From Mesorhizobium shangrilense (GTDB lineage: Bacteria > Pseudomonadota > Alphaproteobacteria > Rhizobiales > Rhizobiaceae): a DNA stretch of 64,000 bases. The translations under genes were made by a program, and so were the position numbers. Position 1 is the first letter of the stretch. Each line of letters opens with the position of its first letter. Location: NCBI RefSeq assembly GCF_040537815.1, contig NZ_JBEWSZ010000008.1, positions 1 through 64,000 on the forward strand, given 5' to 3'. This document shows, in pieces, positions 1 to 8,906 of this stretch. The notes beneath the pieces are model-generated. The model was not told where the DNA came from and made no database searches. It saw nothing but the letters and a program-made list of their open reading frames with translations.

Positions 1-88
1 CGGTTACCGCGCTTCCCAACGCAGGCACCGCGCTGCCCGGAATACGGATGAAAGGGGTGAGTCACCGTCACAAACTGCAACGGGGACG

Positions 89-271
89 ATGAACCGCCTG
101 CATTTCCAAGTGAGTTACAAGCGTCTGGAGGACGGGAAGTTCTGCTGGCCTGCCATCACCGATGGCGTGGTGAGGTTGTCGGCGGCGCAATTGCAGGCGC
201 TCCTGGAAGGGTTGGATTGGCGGCGCGTGCATGACGCCCGCGAGACGCGCGCGCCGGTCGCGGCAAGTTGA
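89..271 (+). pseudogene. tnpB: C-terminal fragment of IS66 TnpB
   Basis: The last ~45 residues carry the conserved end of the IS66 accessory protein TnpB: YKRLEDGKFCWP, then an L-x-x-AQLQALLEGLDW segment. TnpB is normally about 115 residues. The sequence upstream of the YKRLEDGKF motif does not resemble the expected TnpB core, although the frame stays open to base 2, so the gene looks 5'-truncated or recombined. The first in-frame ATG, at 89, is probably not a native start. The fragment ends 58 bp before tnpC. Confidence 0.6.
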
Positions 272-329
272 TTCCATGGGAGGCTAGAGGCGCTGGCAAA
301 GCATTGGAATGCATGATTGAATCGGCTTT

Positions 330-1859
330 GTGAGCAACCCGGCCGAGCCTCAGACCAACGATCCGATCGCGCTTCAGGCGATGCTCGCGGCGGAGCGCGC
401 CGAGAACGAGCGGCTGCGCCAGATCATCAAGGAACTGCAGCGCCACCGCTTCGGCCGCAGGGCAGAGAGCCTGCCGGTCGACCAGCTGCTGCTGGGCCTG
501 GAAGAGGCCGAGCAGATCGAGGCTGAAGGCTTCGCCGCGGAGGACACCGCCGATACTGCCAAGCGCGAGGCTCGCGCCAGGAAGCGCCGCGCCAACCGTG
601 GATCACTGCCCGCGCATCTGCCGCGTATCGAGCAGATCATCGACATTCCCGACAAGATCTGCCCGTGCTGCAAGGGAATGCTGCATGTCATGGGCGAGGA
701 TCGCTCCGAGCGCCTCGACATCGTGCCGGCCCAATTCCGCGTCATCGTCACGCGCCGACCGAAATACGCCTGCCGGAGCTGCGAGGAGGTCGTGGTGCAG
801 GCACCGGCTCGGCCGCGGCTTGTCGAGGGCGGCATCCCGACTGAGGCGACCGTCGCCCATGTGCTGGTCTCCAAGTACGCCGACCATCTTCCCCTGTATC
901 GCCAGGCGCAAATCTACGCCCGCCAAGGCGTGAACCTGGATCGCTCGACGCTTGCCGATTGGGTCGGCAAGGCGGCTTTCCTGCTCCGCCCCATCCACGA
1001 GCGGTTGTTCGAGCGGCTGAAGGCGTCCGGGAAGCTCTTCGCCGACGAGACCACGGCGCCGGTGCTCGATCCCGGGCGCGGCCGCACCAAGACGGGCCAG
1101 CTGTTCGCTTATGCTCGCGACGATCGCCCCTGGGGCGGGATCGCTCCACCTGGCGTCGCCTATCTCTATGCACCCGACCGCAAGGCCGAACAGCCACTGC
1201 GGCACCTTCAGGGCTTCGTCGGTATCCTGCAAGTCGACGGCTACGCCGGATACCGGGCGTTGGCCGAGCGCAATGCCGTGAGCCTGGCGTTCTGCTGGGC
1301 GCATGTCCGTCGACGCTTCTACGAACTGGCCCAGTCCGGGCCCGCGCCGATCGCCACGGAGGCGCTCCAGCGCATCGCCGAGCTCTACAAGATCGAGAAC
1401 GAGATACGGGGACGCTCGCCCGAAGAGCGGCGCACCGCGCGCCAGGAGAGAAGCCGCCCCGTCATCGATACCCTCCAGCCATGGCTGCGCGAGAAGCTCG
1501 CCCTGGTCAGCCAGAAGAGCAAGCTCGCTGAAGCAATCCGCTACCCGCTCTCGCGCTGGGCCGGACTTGGTCGCTTCCTCGACGACGGCCGCGTCGAGAT
1601 CGACTCCAACGTCGTCGAACGCTCGATCAGGCCAATCGCCCTCAATCGGAAGAATGCGCTCTTCGCCGGTTCCGACGGCGGTGGCGAGCACTGGGCGACC
1701 ATCGCCTCGCTCGTAGAAACCGCGAAACTCAACGGCGTCGACCCGTACGCCTACCTCGCCGACGTCATCACCCGCATCGTCGCAGGCCATCCGCAAAGCC
1801 AGCTCGACGACCTGCTGCCCTGGGCCTATGCCCCGGCGCCACTCAAGGCCGTGGCCTGA
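330..1859 (+). CDS. tnpC: IS66-family transposase TnpC
   Basis: Full-length (509 aa) DDE transposase of the IS66 family. It has an N-terminal leucine-rich coiled segment (residues ~20-65), an IS66 zinc-binding motif around residue 111 (CPCC...CRSC), and the catalytic core. The first Asp lies in FADETTAPV (~residue 239), the second in QVDGYAGYRA (~302) and the Glu in DSNVVERSIRP (~430). The start is a GTG at 330. The frame is intact, so the protein could be functional, but tnpB is not complete here. The element borders the capsule locus, a common position for IS copies in rhizobial accessory regions. Confidence 0.93.
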   Translation: MSNPAEPQTNDPIALQAMLAAERAENERLRQIIKELQRHRFGRRAESLPVDQLLLGLEEAEQIEAEGFAAEDTADTAKREARARKRRANRGSLPAHLPRIEQIIDIPDKICPCCKGMLHVMGEDRSERLDIVPAQFRVIVTRRPKYACRSCEEVVVQAPARPRLVEGGIPTEATVAHVLVSKYADHLPLYRQAQIYARQGVNLDRSTLADWVGKAAFLLRPIHERLFERLKASGKLFADETTAPVLDPGRGRTKTGQLFAYARDDRPWGGIAPPGVAYLYAPDRKAEQPLRHLQGFVGILQVDGYAGYRALAERNAVSLAFCWAHVRRRFYELAQSGPAPIATEALQRIAELYKIENEIRGRSPEERRTARQERSRPVIDTLQPWLREKLALVSQKSKLAEAIRYPLSRWAGLGRFLDDGRVEIDSNVVERSIRPIALNRKNALFAGSDGGGEHWATIASLVETAKLNGVDPYAYLADVITRIVAGHPQSQLDDLLPWAYAPAPLKAVA

Positions 1860-2062
1860 GAACACCGGTTACCAAGAATCAACCAGCGCTAACCGATAGC
1901 TTTGCTTTCATTTTGACCACACGAGAGCCATTGACCGAGGAGGCGACCGGGGGCGGCTCCTCATTCCGGCACATGCGCCGAATGAATGAATGAATACACC
2001 GTCGCTCGGAACGACGTAGGGCGTCAACAATCAAGACAAATTTCGATTACCATAATCATACA

Positions 2063-4804
2063 CTATGGCAGAGAGATTGCCTTCCACAGGGATATTTCTG
2101 AGTCTTCATCAAGCATCTGAGGGTTCATCCTGAAGTATTCTTGACAGGTACGGTAGAACTGCATTGCGGCAGGTCCGCCATTGCGTATATCGAAGATCGC
2201 ATCGCGCAGGGCGTCCGGTGTTGCTGCCTTAATAGCCACGCCCATCTCGTCGAGCGGGATCGGTGGTCGCTCCTGGTGAAAGTCGGAGGCTATAACCGGC
2301 TTTCCGAGCATTGCCGCCTCAAGGCCAGTATTAGAGTAGCGCGTCACGACAATGTCCGCGGAAGCAAGCGATGCTGCGAGCGATCCATCCTTCTCGATCT
2401 CGGCGCTCGATCCGAGAGCAGCGGTGAGTGTGGACATACGTGTGATATCTGCGGGTCCTGAGCTAGGGTGAGTGCGAATGATAAGCTGGGCGTCCCGGTG
2501 CACTTCCATGATTTTGCATAGCGCAGCGATTACGGGCAGGCACCGATCCATAATCGGAGAGGCCGTAAACAGAATGCGGTAGCGTCCCGGTCCTGGCTTC
2601 TCAGCCCGGGCCGCTTTGAGCGAAGCGCTGTAACGCGGTGATCCTCCGATCAAGATTCGTTCCGGCGGTAGCCCGAAGAACGCCCTCATGAGCTGCGCCG
2701 AATGAGTGTCGATCACGACTTGTACGTCGCAGTTCGTTGGCTTGTAGCGTCGCCTTGGCCCAATAAAGACAGTCTGGACATCGAAGCTGTTCACACTGGA
2801 TGGCATTCGTGCTCGGATGTCGGCGGCGAGCATACGAGAGAGCCAGTCGCGTCCTGGCAAGCAGATGAGTCGAGCTGGGGCGGTAATGCGAACAATACTT
2901 CTAACATGTGCTGCTGAGATGAGTGTGGCAGGGAGAACTCGTTCAAGTAGACGTCGCAATTGCGGCTCAGAAAAGATAATATAGGGGCGCAGATTTTCCT
3001 CAGATCCCTCAAGTAGGGAGGAAAGAATATTTGATCCGTGGTTCTTTAGGCTTTCAGGGGTTTTTTCCCCGGCGATTAATCGGGCCTGGCGCTCCGGCTC
3101 TTCCCAGTGGGTAATCTTACGGGAGAAAGGAAGAACATCTGCAACTGAGATAGGAGCCTTGCCAGCCTGTGTTCGAGAAGATGTTGTGTTTACAAGATGC
3201 ACAGGGCCACTGTTGAGAGCGAGCGGCATTAGCGCCTTGAGATCGACAATGTAGTTTCGATCAAATGGGCGGCCTGCGAAAAGAGTTGCACTCGAGGGCG
3301 ATATCGGACGCGTATCCGAAGCCTCACCTAGAAGGCCTAGGTCCGAGATCCATCTGACGGCGTCAGACGCAGCCGATTCCGCAGGATGGGTCGGAGCAAT
3401 GTCGACGTCGTCATAGTCTGTCTCGACAGGTTTCGTCATGCGGATATCGATGGCGACGCCGGGATCGATATTTTGCGCAATTTTCGCCACGCACACCGCG
3501 AAAGGAATCGAATCGGTTACGATGGTGATGTGCTTAGGACTGCGTGCAAGGATGGCTTGCTGCGCCGCCCAGACAGGAATCATAGAGGAGAACAAAACAT
3601 CATCGACGCGTATCGCAGCTTCACGCATGAGATCCGCGAGAGGGGCGAGAGGCGTCCCCTGAAGAATTGCAGTATACCGCTCCATAATTGTCTTAGACAG
3701 CCGTGCTGTCTCAGCCGACAGCAGTTCCTCGGCTTCCGAATAAGGACCGGCGACGGTGGCGACAAGAGACGCGCGTTCCGCGAGGCCTGGCGCATCGCGC
3801 AGACTGCGCGGAGCAAATAATGTGTCAATCGGAAGAGACGCCCCCATAGCCTGAGGCAGGGGGCCGTCGACTATCACGAAATCAGCATCAAGAGGCTTCC
3901 AGTCGACTGCGACTATGCGGCCCTCGCTCCAATTGAAGCATTCAGGTGTCATCGCGACAAGCGACATCATCGCCTGGATTTCTAGCCGCAAATAGCGCTC
4001 GGCGACGAACCCCAGATCACCCGCGATGACCAATATCTGCAGGATCAGGAATTCGCTGCGCTGGTCCTCCGAATAATAGCAAGCATCAGCCATGGCACGC
4101 AGCGTTTGCAGACGGCCCTCGTTAAGTCGGAGACGGGCGATTATCCGATCCGCACGGATACGTCGGGCGCGAGCGAAACGATCTGCCGGATCCTGGGGAA
4201 GAAGGGAAGCCGCGACAAAAGCTAGCCTCGCCTCCCAGTCTTCGACGTTCATCAGAGTGTCGATCAATTGATCTACACGTACGACGGGAGCTAAGACTAT
4301 TCCGTCGTATTCGGAGGGGTCGACCGCGCTAGCCGAAGGATTGAAAAGCTGAGCAAAAGCAATGGGAAATTGGCCGTCGAGAGTACCGTTCTCCATCGCG
4401 ACGCGATGAGTTCCGCCGCCTTCCACGAGCTTCCGGGAGGATAGCGGAACCTCTTCGTCCAATCTTTTCCGTCGAACCGAGTTCGCGGACAAAGCGGGAA
4501 GAGTTACGATGGCGGGATGGGGTGAAACCGCCGAAGCTGTACTGGGATCGTGCTTTAGGCGACCGAGGCGTCGAGTAAACACAAGTTCGGCTGACTCAAG
4601 CGCGATAGGTGACGGCGAATTCAGGAACAAACCCCCTTTGTCCTTCCGTTTCTCGCCAATTGCCTTTATGGCAGCCTGGTCGCGAGCTACTACGGCGTAG
4701 TCAAAGACAGCGGCGCGATGAACGAGCCTATGCAAAGGGACATCGGCTCGTATGCTAGCGGCCCCGCCGTCTTCACCCGATGGGCGGATAGCAGGGCTTT
4801 TCAC
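2063..4804 (-). CDS. Large GT-B-like protein, candidate capsule glycosyltransferase
   Basis: A 913-residue protein I cannot assign to a named family with certainty. The C-terminal ~300 residues look like a GT-B glycosyltransferase of the polysialyltransferase/CDP-glycerol transferase type. An RTHP motif follows a Rossmann-like strand, and a TRYSNTGLEAAMLGKPVI segment near the C-terminus resembles the donor-binding Ser/Thr motif of CMP-sugar-using enzymes. The N-terminal ~550 residues show no familiar motif. There is no signal peptide or obvious membrane segment, so it is probably cytoplasmic. The gene overlaps the preceding one by 4 bp (ATGA) and ends a three-gene minus-strand operon that diverges from neuBDC. 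A role in polymerising or decorating the nonulosonate capsule is inferred from context. Confidence 0.6.
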   Translation of the reverse strand: MKSPAIRPSGEDGGAASIRADVPLHRLVHRAAVFDYAVVARDQAAIKAIGEKRKDKGGLFLNSPSPIALESAELVFTRRLGRLKHDPSTASAVSPHPAIVTLPALSANSVRRKRLDEEVPLSSRKLVEGGGTHRVAMENGTLDGQFPIAFAQLFNPSASAVDPSEYDGIVLAPVVRVDQLIDTLMNVEDWEARLAFVAASLLPQDPADRFARARRIRADRIIARLRLNEGRLQTLRAMADACYYSEDQRSEFLILQILVIAGDLGFVAERYLRLEIQAMMSLVAMTPECFNWSEGRIVAVDWKPLDADFVIVDGPLPQAMGASLPIDTLFAPRSLRDAPGLAERASLVATVAGPYSEAEELLSAETARLSKTIMERYTAILQGTPLAPLADLMREAAIRVDDVLFSSMIPVWAAQQAILARSPKHITIVTDSIPFAVCVAKIAQNIDPGVAIDIRMTKPVETDYDDVDIAPTHPAESAASDAVRWISDLGLLGEASDTRPISPSSATLFAGRPFDRNYIVDLKALMPLALNSGPVHLVNTTSSRTQAGKAPISVADVLPFSRKITHWEEPERQARLIAGEKTPESLKNHGSNILSSLLEGSEENLRPYIIFSEPQLRRLLERVLPATLISAAHVRSIVRITAPARLICLPGRDWLSRMLAADIRARMPSSVNSFDVQTVFIGPRRRYKPTNCDVQVVIDTHSAQLMRAFFGLPPERILIGGSPRYSASLKAARAEKPGPGRYRILFTASPIMDRCLPVIAALCKIMEVHRDAQLIIRTHPSSGPADITRMSTLTAALGSSAEIEKDGSLAASLASADIVVTRYSNTGLEAAMLGKPVIASDFHQERPPIPLDEMGVAIKAATPDALRDAIFDIRNGGPAAMQFYRTCQEYFRMNPQMLDEDSEISLWKAISLP

Positions 4805-5808
4805 GTCGCGGGCTTTTCTATGAAAAAATCGACAGGATCAATTAGAGTTCCCTCACATATGTAACGAGCTGCCCAAAGAACGCATACAGCAACGAGTTCT
4901 TCTTGGCTCACGAGCGACAGATCGTCCATGGAAATTCGTCGCTCCATCAACGGATTTGTATAAACATTTAGCCTTGACATAAAGATGCGCCGGGATACCA
5001 GCGGCCGAAATCCTCTAAGTAGCGCAGCTACGGCAAGGGGATGGTTATTAGTCATGACGGTAGAAGCTCGGCAGAGAGCTGAGTCAAAACGGTCGAGGGA
5101 GTCGTCCGACCAGTAACTGTTTCGACTAACCTGGAATGTTTCTATGGAGGCTCCCGCTCCAATAGCCTCATAGTCAATAGGGATATGACCCTGGTCGGAA
5201 AGCTGCGGCGTATCAGGCGTGTTTATAACCAGAGTGGTCGGCGTTATGGGATCCGGGAGTGCGATTCGAGCCGCGACAAAGGCGGCGTCGGCCCTCATCG
5301 CGGATGTCATAAGGCCTAAGCCATTCGTAAGTACGACTTCCATCTCGCTTAAGCGACGGGCCGACATCCAAGATGTTGACGGTTCCAGAACGTACCCATA
5401 GGCATGCCGGCCCTGATAGGTAAGCCGCGGCAACGGTGCAGGCGACAGACGCAGAATGTTGATTCCGCTGTCGCGCAACGCGACCACATGGCGGCGGCGA
5501 GCGGACGGTCCGACGATCGCGGTTGCTCCTAGGCGGATGATCTCGCTCACGCATCCATCGGGATCGGTTCGATTGCTTGCAAAAAGCAAGTCCCATTCCG
5601 GATAAGCGTGCTCAACCGTATGCCAAATCAACCGTTCCACACCTAGAACAACACCAATGGGACGAATGTCGGTGTTGGCTGACGAAGGAAAGGTTGTAAT
5701 AGCGCGCAGGGCGCCCTGGAACGGCTTTGGCAGCGCTCCCGCACGCGCTTGATCACGGACGAAGGAGGTGATGAACCGTCGCAGTTGGTCTTTGTTTTTC
5801 CGAATCAT
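4801..5808 (-). CDS. Hypothetical capsule-locus protein
   Basis: 335 residues of unrecognised family. It has alternating hydrophobic strands and helices (for example VVLGVERLIWHTVEHAYPEW, then ATAIVGPSARRRHVVALRDS) that suggest a Rossmann-like alpha/beta fold. It has no signal peptide or transmembrane helix and has a basic N-terminus. It overlaps both neighbours by 4 bp (ATGA at 5805-5808 and at 4801-4804), so translation is probably coupled to the secreted 314-aa protein upstream and the large GT-like protein downstream. A glycosyltransferase or polymer-modification role is possible. A KpsS-type role was considered, but no KpsS motif could be found. Confidence 0.6.
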   Translation of the reverse strand: MIRKNKDQLRRFITSFVRDQARAGALPKPFQGALRAITTFPSSANTDIRPIGVVLGVERLIWHTVEHAYPEWDLLFASNRTDPDGCVSEIIRLGATAIVGPSARRRHVVALRDSGINILRLSPAPLPRLTYQGRHAYGYVLEPSTSWMSARRLSEMEVVLTNGLGLMTSAMRADAAFVAARIALPDPITPTTLVINTPDTPQLSDQGHIPIDYEAIGAGASIETFQVSRNSYWSDDSLDRFDSALCRASTVMTNNHPLAVAALLRGFRPLVSRRIFMSRLNVYTNPLMERRISMDDLSLVSQEELVAVCVLWAARYICEGTLIDPVDFFIEKPAT

Positions 5809-6749
5809 GTCGGCTGGAGCATTGAGAACCCCAGTGCAATTAGATCGACGCGCACGCCACGCGGCACGCGCATCGTAAAGTGACGCTGAGAGTTGACACT
5901 AAACTCTATCTCCGCGCGCACCACATCTCCTTGACGCGCAACCGTAACGACATTGAGCCCCGACGATTCTCGTGGCAGCGTCATGATCATCACATCACCC
6001 GTTCCGCCGGTCGACGTGGCGGATACCTGGAGCCGCAATAGGCGACCCGTGGGGGGCACCATGTCTGTCGCATCGATATCGAGGAGCGTGTCGTCACCGA
6101 CGATCTCTCGCGCAACATAAAGTGGGCCATAGTTTGTCCGTGTCCAAATGCAAAAGGGTTGTGGCCAACCCTTGCAAATCATCGGCCTGAATCCCGTCGC
6201 AGGATCGAAGTAATACGCGATAGGCGCGCTCCGGCGCGCATCGAATGTTGGGTCGATATTGAGCGAATCTGGCCTGTTGATTCGTTGCGAAGACTGATGC
6301 CGGGTTAGGATCAGTTGGGCCGTGGCCTCAAGCCCGTTTTTCCCCTCTTTGGACTTACCGATATACACCGGCGTATACCAGCCGGCGAGCGGAAGACCCG
6401 AGAACCTCTGGCCGACGGCGTAGACGGCGTTCAAGCCGTCGGTCTCATTTTCGTGCTGGGCGAGATCCTCCCGCGTCAGAGCATTGTCGCGACCGCCTGG
6501 ACCAACCTTGAGAATGTCGGCGATAATCGAGCGCTCGGTGTAGAGGAGGAATCTGCCGCTATTGTCGGTTGCCGAGCCACGATAGGCACCGATCCGGTCG
6601 GCATCGAGCCGCATTGTCTCCATTCCGTTGAGCATTCGCAGGGGGAAATTGAACACTCCCCGGGAGCCTTGCACGGTCGCGGGCGCAGGCGCGCTAACAA
6701 TGACGGCTAAGAGGCTCAACGACAGTATCCTGTACGCGGACAACGGCAT
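5805..6749 (-). CDS. Secreted hypothetical protein of capsule locus
   Basis: 314 residues with a clear Sec signal peptide: hydrophobic core LSLSLLAVIVS, then a small-residue cleavage region around APAPATVQG (~residue 27). The mature part is rich in beta-prone segments and has a Cys pair in ICKGWPQPFCIW that could form a disulfide, which fits a periplasmic or surface protein. I do not recognise a family. It is the first gene of the minus-strand trio ending at 2063 and diverges from neuB across 180 bp. A role in capsule assembly, processing or anchoring is plausible only from position. Confidence 0.6.
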   Translation of the reverse strand: MPLSAYRILSLSLLAVIVSAPAPATVQGSRGVFNFPLRMLNGMETMRLDADRIGAYRGSATDNSGRFLLYTERSIIADILKVGPGGRDNALTREDLAQHENETDGLNAVYAVGQRFSGLPLAGWYTPVYIGKSKEGKNGLEATAQLILTRHQSSQRINRPDSLNIDPTFDARRSAPIAYYFDPATGFRPMICKGWPQPFCIWTRTNYGPLYVAREIVGDDTLLDIDATDMVPPTGRLLRLQVSATSTGGTGDVMIMTLPRESSGLNVVTVARQGDVVRAEIEFSVNSQRHFTMRVPRGVRVDLIALGFSMLQPT

Positions 6750-6929
6750 CGGCCACTACCTTGCCGGGGAATGATAATAGGAGCGATGTGAATGTCGGTG
6801 GACTGTTAGTGCGGATTTGGCCTATATCACAGTGTCCCTAGGGTACGCTAGTTGCGGCGTGCATCTGCTGTTGTCTTTGTGACTGGAGGCAGGCATGGGA
6901 GGGTGCGGCTATTTCGAAAGGGCGTAAGC
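6750..6929. promoter_or_regulatory. Divergent promoter region between capsule operons
   Basis: This 180-bp gap separates the minus-strand secreted-protein operon from the plus-strand neuB operon, so it must hold or border promoters for both unless neuB is read from further away. It contains AT-rich patches (for example around 6765-6782) but no single motif I can name. A longer in-frame reading of neuB from 6852 would occupy part of it, and that start is judged less likely. Confidence 0.35.
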
Positions 6930-8021
6930 ATGAAAGTCATCGCCGAGATCGGCGTCAATCACGATGGCGACGTCAATATTGCGCTCAAAATGGTTGATGC
7001 ATGCAAGCGTCTCGGAGCTGACTACGCTAAATTTCAGATTTTTGATGCCGCCAAGCTGGTGACCGCCAGTGCGCGCCGCGCCACGTACCAAACACAAACC
7101 GTCGGCGCCGGTTCGCAGTTTGATATGCTAAAATCCCTGCAACTCAGCTACGACGACTTTCGCACCCTCAAGGCATATTGCGACGAAATCGGCATTGCAT
7201 TTCTAGCCACGCCTTTTGACGAGGATAGCGCCTGTTTCCTCATAGATGATCTCGGTTGCCGTACGATCAAGGTCGGCTCTGGCGATATGGACAATCTTCC
7301 GCTACTGCTGCTTGTCGCGTCGAAGGGTGTCGAGATGATTGTCTCCACCGGGATGGCGACCGTAGATGAAATCCGCCGATCGGTTGACGCAATCGCTTAT
7401 GGGCAGCTCTGCTACAGACGCGGCTCCGATCCCTTTGCGTCGGGTTTTCCCACCATTGACATGATCACGGAAGCGGGCAGGTCTTTGCAAGAAGATGGCA
7501 CGCTAGCGGCCTTTCTTACCCTCCTACATTGCACGAGTGAGTATCCCGCACATCACCCGACGCTGAATATGTCGGCAATCGTCTTACTTAGGGAAGTATT
7601 TCACCCCGTTTCAATCGGATTCTCGGACCACTCAACGGACGACGTTGCCGCAATAATGGCGACCACTCTCGGGGCAACTGTGATCGAGCGCCACATCACT
7701 TATGACAAATTGGCCGAAGGCCCCGATCACGGTGCATCGCTTGACGAACGGGAATTCGCGCGCATGATGGATCGTATCAAAGCTACTGCTAATGCGCTGG
7801 GGAGCGGGCAGAAGAATCCATCTGACAACGAATTGGCTCTGCGTGGCGTTGCGCGCAAACGTATCGTTGCAGCGCGCCCGATCAGGGCTGGTCAGATCCT
7901 TACGCACAAGGATATAGCGCTCAAACGCTCATCCGAGGGACGCCCGGCAGGGGATATCTTTGACGTCATTGGTCGTACCGCGACTGTCGACGTCAACATT
8001 GACGATGCAATCAGTACATAA
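6930..8021 (+). CDS. neuB: N-acylneuraminate/legionaminate synthase (NeuB/LegI family)
   Basis: 363 residues when started at ATG 6930 (MKVIAEIGVNHDGD), the canonical NeuB N-terminus. The in-frame start at 6852 adds 26 residues unlike the family. The enzyme condenses phosphoenolpyruvate with a 6-carbon N-acyl sugar to give a nonulosonic acid. Visible signatures include the NHDGD loop, HCTSEYP, GFSDHS and AEGPDHGAS of the TIM barrel. A C-terminal SAF (antifreeze-like) domain starts near residue 300 with VARKRIVAARPIRAG. It is followed after 8 bp by neuD. The legB and legC homologues in this window suggest that the product is legionaminic acid rather than sialic acid, which sequence alone cannot prove. 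Confidence 0.93.
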   Translation: MKVIAEIGVNHDGDVNIALKMVDACKRLGADYAKFQIFDAAKLVTASARRATYQTQTVGAGSQFDMLKSLQLSYDDFRTLKAYCDEIGIAFLATPFDEDSACFLIDDLGCRTIKVGSGDMDNLPLLLLVASKGVEMIVSTGMATVDEIRRSVDAIAYGQLCYRRGSDPFASGFPTIDMITEAGRSLQEDGTLAAFLTLLHCTSEYPAHHPTLNMSAIVLLREVFHPVSIGFSDHSTDDVAAIMATTLGATVIERHITYDKLAEGPDHGASLDEREFARMMDRIKATANALGSGQKNPSDNELALRGVARKRIVAARPIRAGQILTHKDIALKRSSEGRPAGDIFDVIGRTATVDVNIDDAIST

Positions 8022-8029
8022 GAAGTTAG

Positions 8030-8905
8030 ATGAGCGAGGCCAGCTATCACTTGGTATTCCTCGGGGCCGGGGGGCATGCGCGCGTCGTTAGCCGCATTTT
8101 AACGCGGGCTGCCATTCACTCTGAAGCATGGCGCAACGAGGCCGGTAGCCGACTATTGCCATACAGATATGAGGCTATTCATATAGTTGCCTCTCAGGGA
8201 GAAACGAAGGAGATCGTCGAAGTCCTGCTCGTTGCTTTTGGCAATACGCCGGACAGCGCGTCCAATATGGGCGGAAAGGGGGCCATGGTCCACCACCACG
8301 CAAGTGATGGCGCTTGCATATCGCATATTGCCGGCCTCCCTGGTCCAGTCAAAATGGTTCTCGTCAATGGTATCGGGCAGCGGGCAACAATAATGAACGA
8401 TGGCCTGAATCCGCGGCTCACGGCGGTGGATCAATACGAATCAATGCAGTTGGTCAAAGAGGGTTTGACGGTTCTCGAACCGCCGATAGTCGATCCTGCC
8501 GCCATGCTACTGGACGCCTATGAGGTTTCCATGGGTGCGCTCAAATCGCGTGGAACAGACGGTCAGATCGCGCATGGCGCACAGGTCCACATAGGCGCCA
8601 ACCTGAGCGCGCAAGTCTATGTGGGACCACGCGCGATCATCAATACCGGGGCCAACATTGACCATGACTGCCAAATATCCGCCGGAGCTTTCATTGGTCC
8701 TGGCGCGATCCTCTGTGGTGGGGTCGTCGTTGGTCAGGCTGCATTTGTAGGGGCGGGCGCTATTGTTCTGCCGGGCGTGAGGATTGGATGTGGCGCCTTG
8801 GTTCCGGGAGGAGCCGTTGTCGATCGTGACGTCAAGGACAATGCCGTAGCCGAATCACGTGACGATCGCCGGATGCGTGCCGAACTACGTCGCCAGGATA
8901 GTTAA
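8030..8905 (+). CDS. neuD: NeuD/LegH-like sugar O/N-acetyltransferase
   Basis: 291 residues. The N-terminus is a Rossmann-like start (LVFLGAGGHARVV) typical of the NeuD/PglD group. The C-terminal third is a left-handed beta-helix of hexapeptide repeats (for example GANIDHDCQISAG, GPGAILCGGVVVG, GAGAIVLPGVRIG), with the INTGANIDHDC segment carrying the presumed catalytic His. These enzymes transfer acetyl from acetyl-CoA to an amino or hydroxyl group of the sugar. In the legionaminate route this would be the 4-amino group left by LegC (the LegH step), and no other acetyltransferase is present in the locus. The middle region (residues ~85-170) is longer than in standard NeuD. It is followed directly by neuC. 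Confidence 0.85.
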   Translation: MSEASYHLVFLGAGGHARVVSRILTRAAIHSEAWRNEAGSRLLPYRYEAIHIVASQGETKEIVEVLLVAFGNTPDSASNMGGKGAMVHHHASDGACISHIAGLPGPVKMVLVNGIGQRATIMNDGLNPRLTAVDQYESMQLVKEGLTVLEPPIVDPAAMLLDAYEVSMGALKSRGTDGQIAHGAQVHIGANLSAQVYVGPRAIINTGANIDHDCQISAGAFIGPGAILCGGVVVGQAAFVGAGAIVLPGVRIGCGALVPGGAVVDRDVKDNAVAESRDDRRMRAELRRQDS

Positions 8906-8906
8906 A

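Larger units (their letters stand above)
1..1873 (+). mobile_element. IS66-family insertion sequence, partial
   Basis: The stretch contains the tail of tnpB followed by a complete tnpC, the usual IS66 order. tnpA and most of tnpB are missing or lie left of the window. The right end is placed just after tnpC at the 8-bp string cggttacc (1866-1873). The same 8 bp in the same orientation open the window (1-8), so an IS66-type right end may also abut the left side. The exact ends and any target duplication cannot be fixed from this window. Confidence 0.7.

Noticed and set aside
6852..6929. In-frame upstream extension of neuB
   Set aside because: The 26 extra residues are unlike NeuB, and MKVIAEIGVNHDG at 6930 is the canonical family start.
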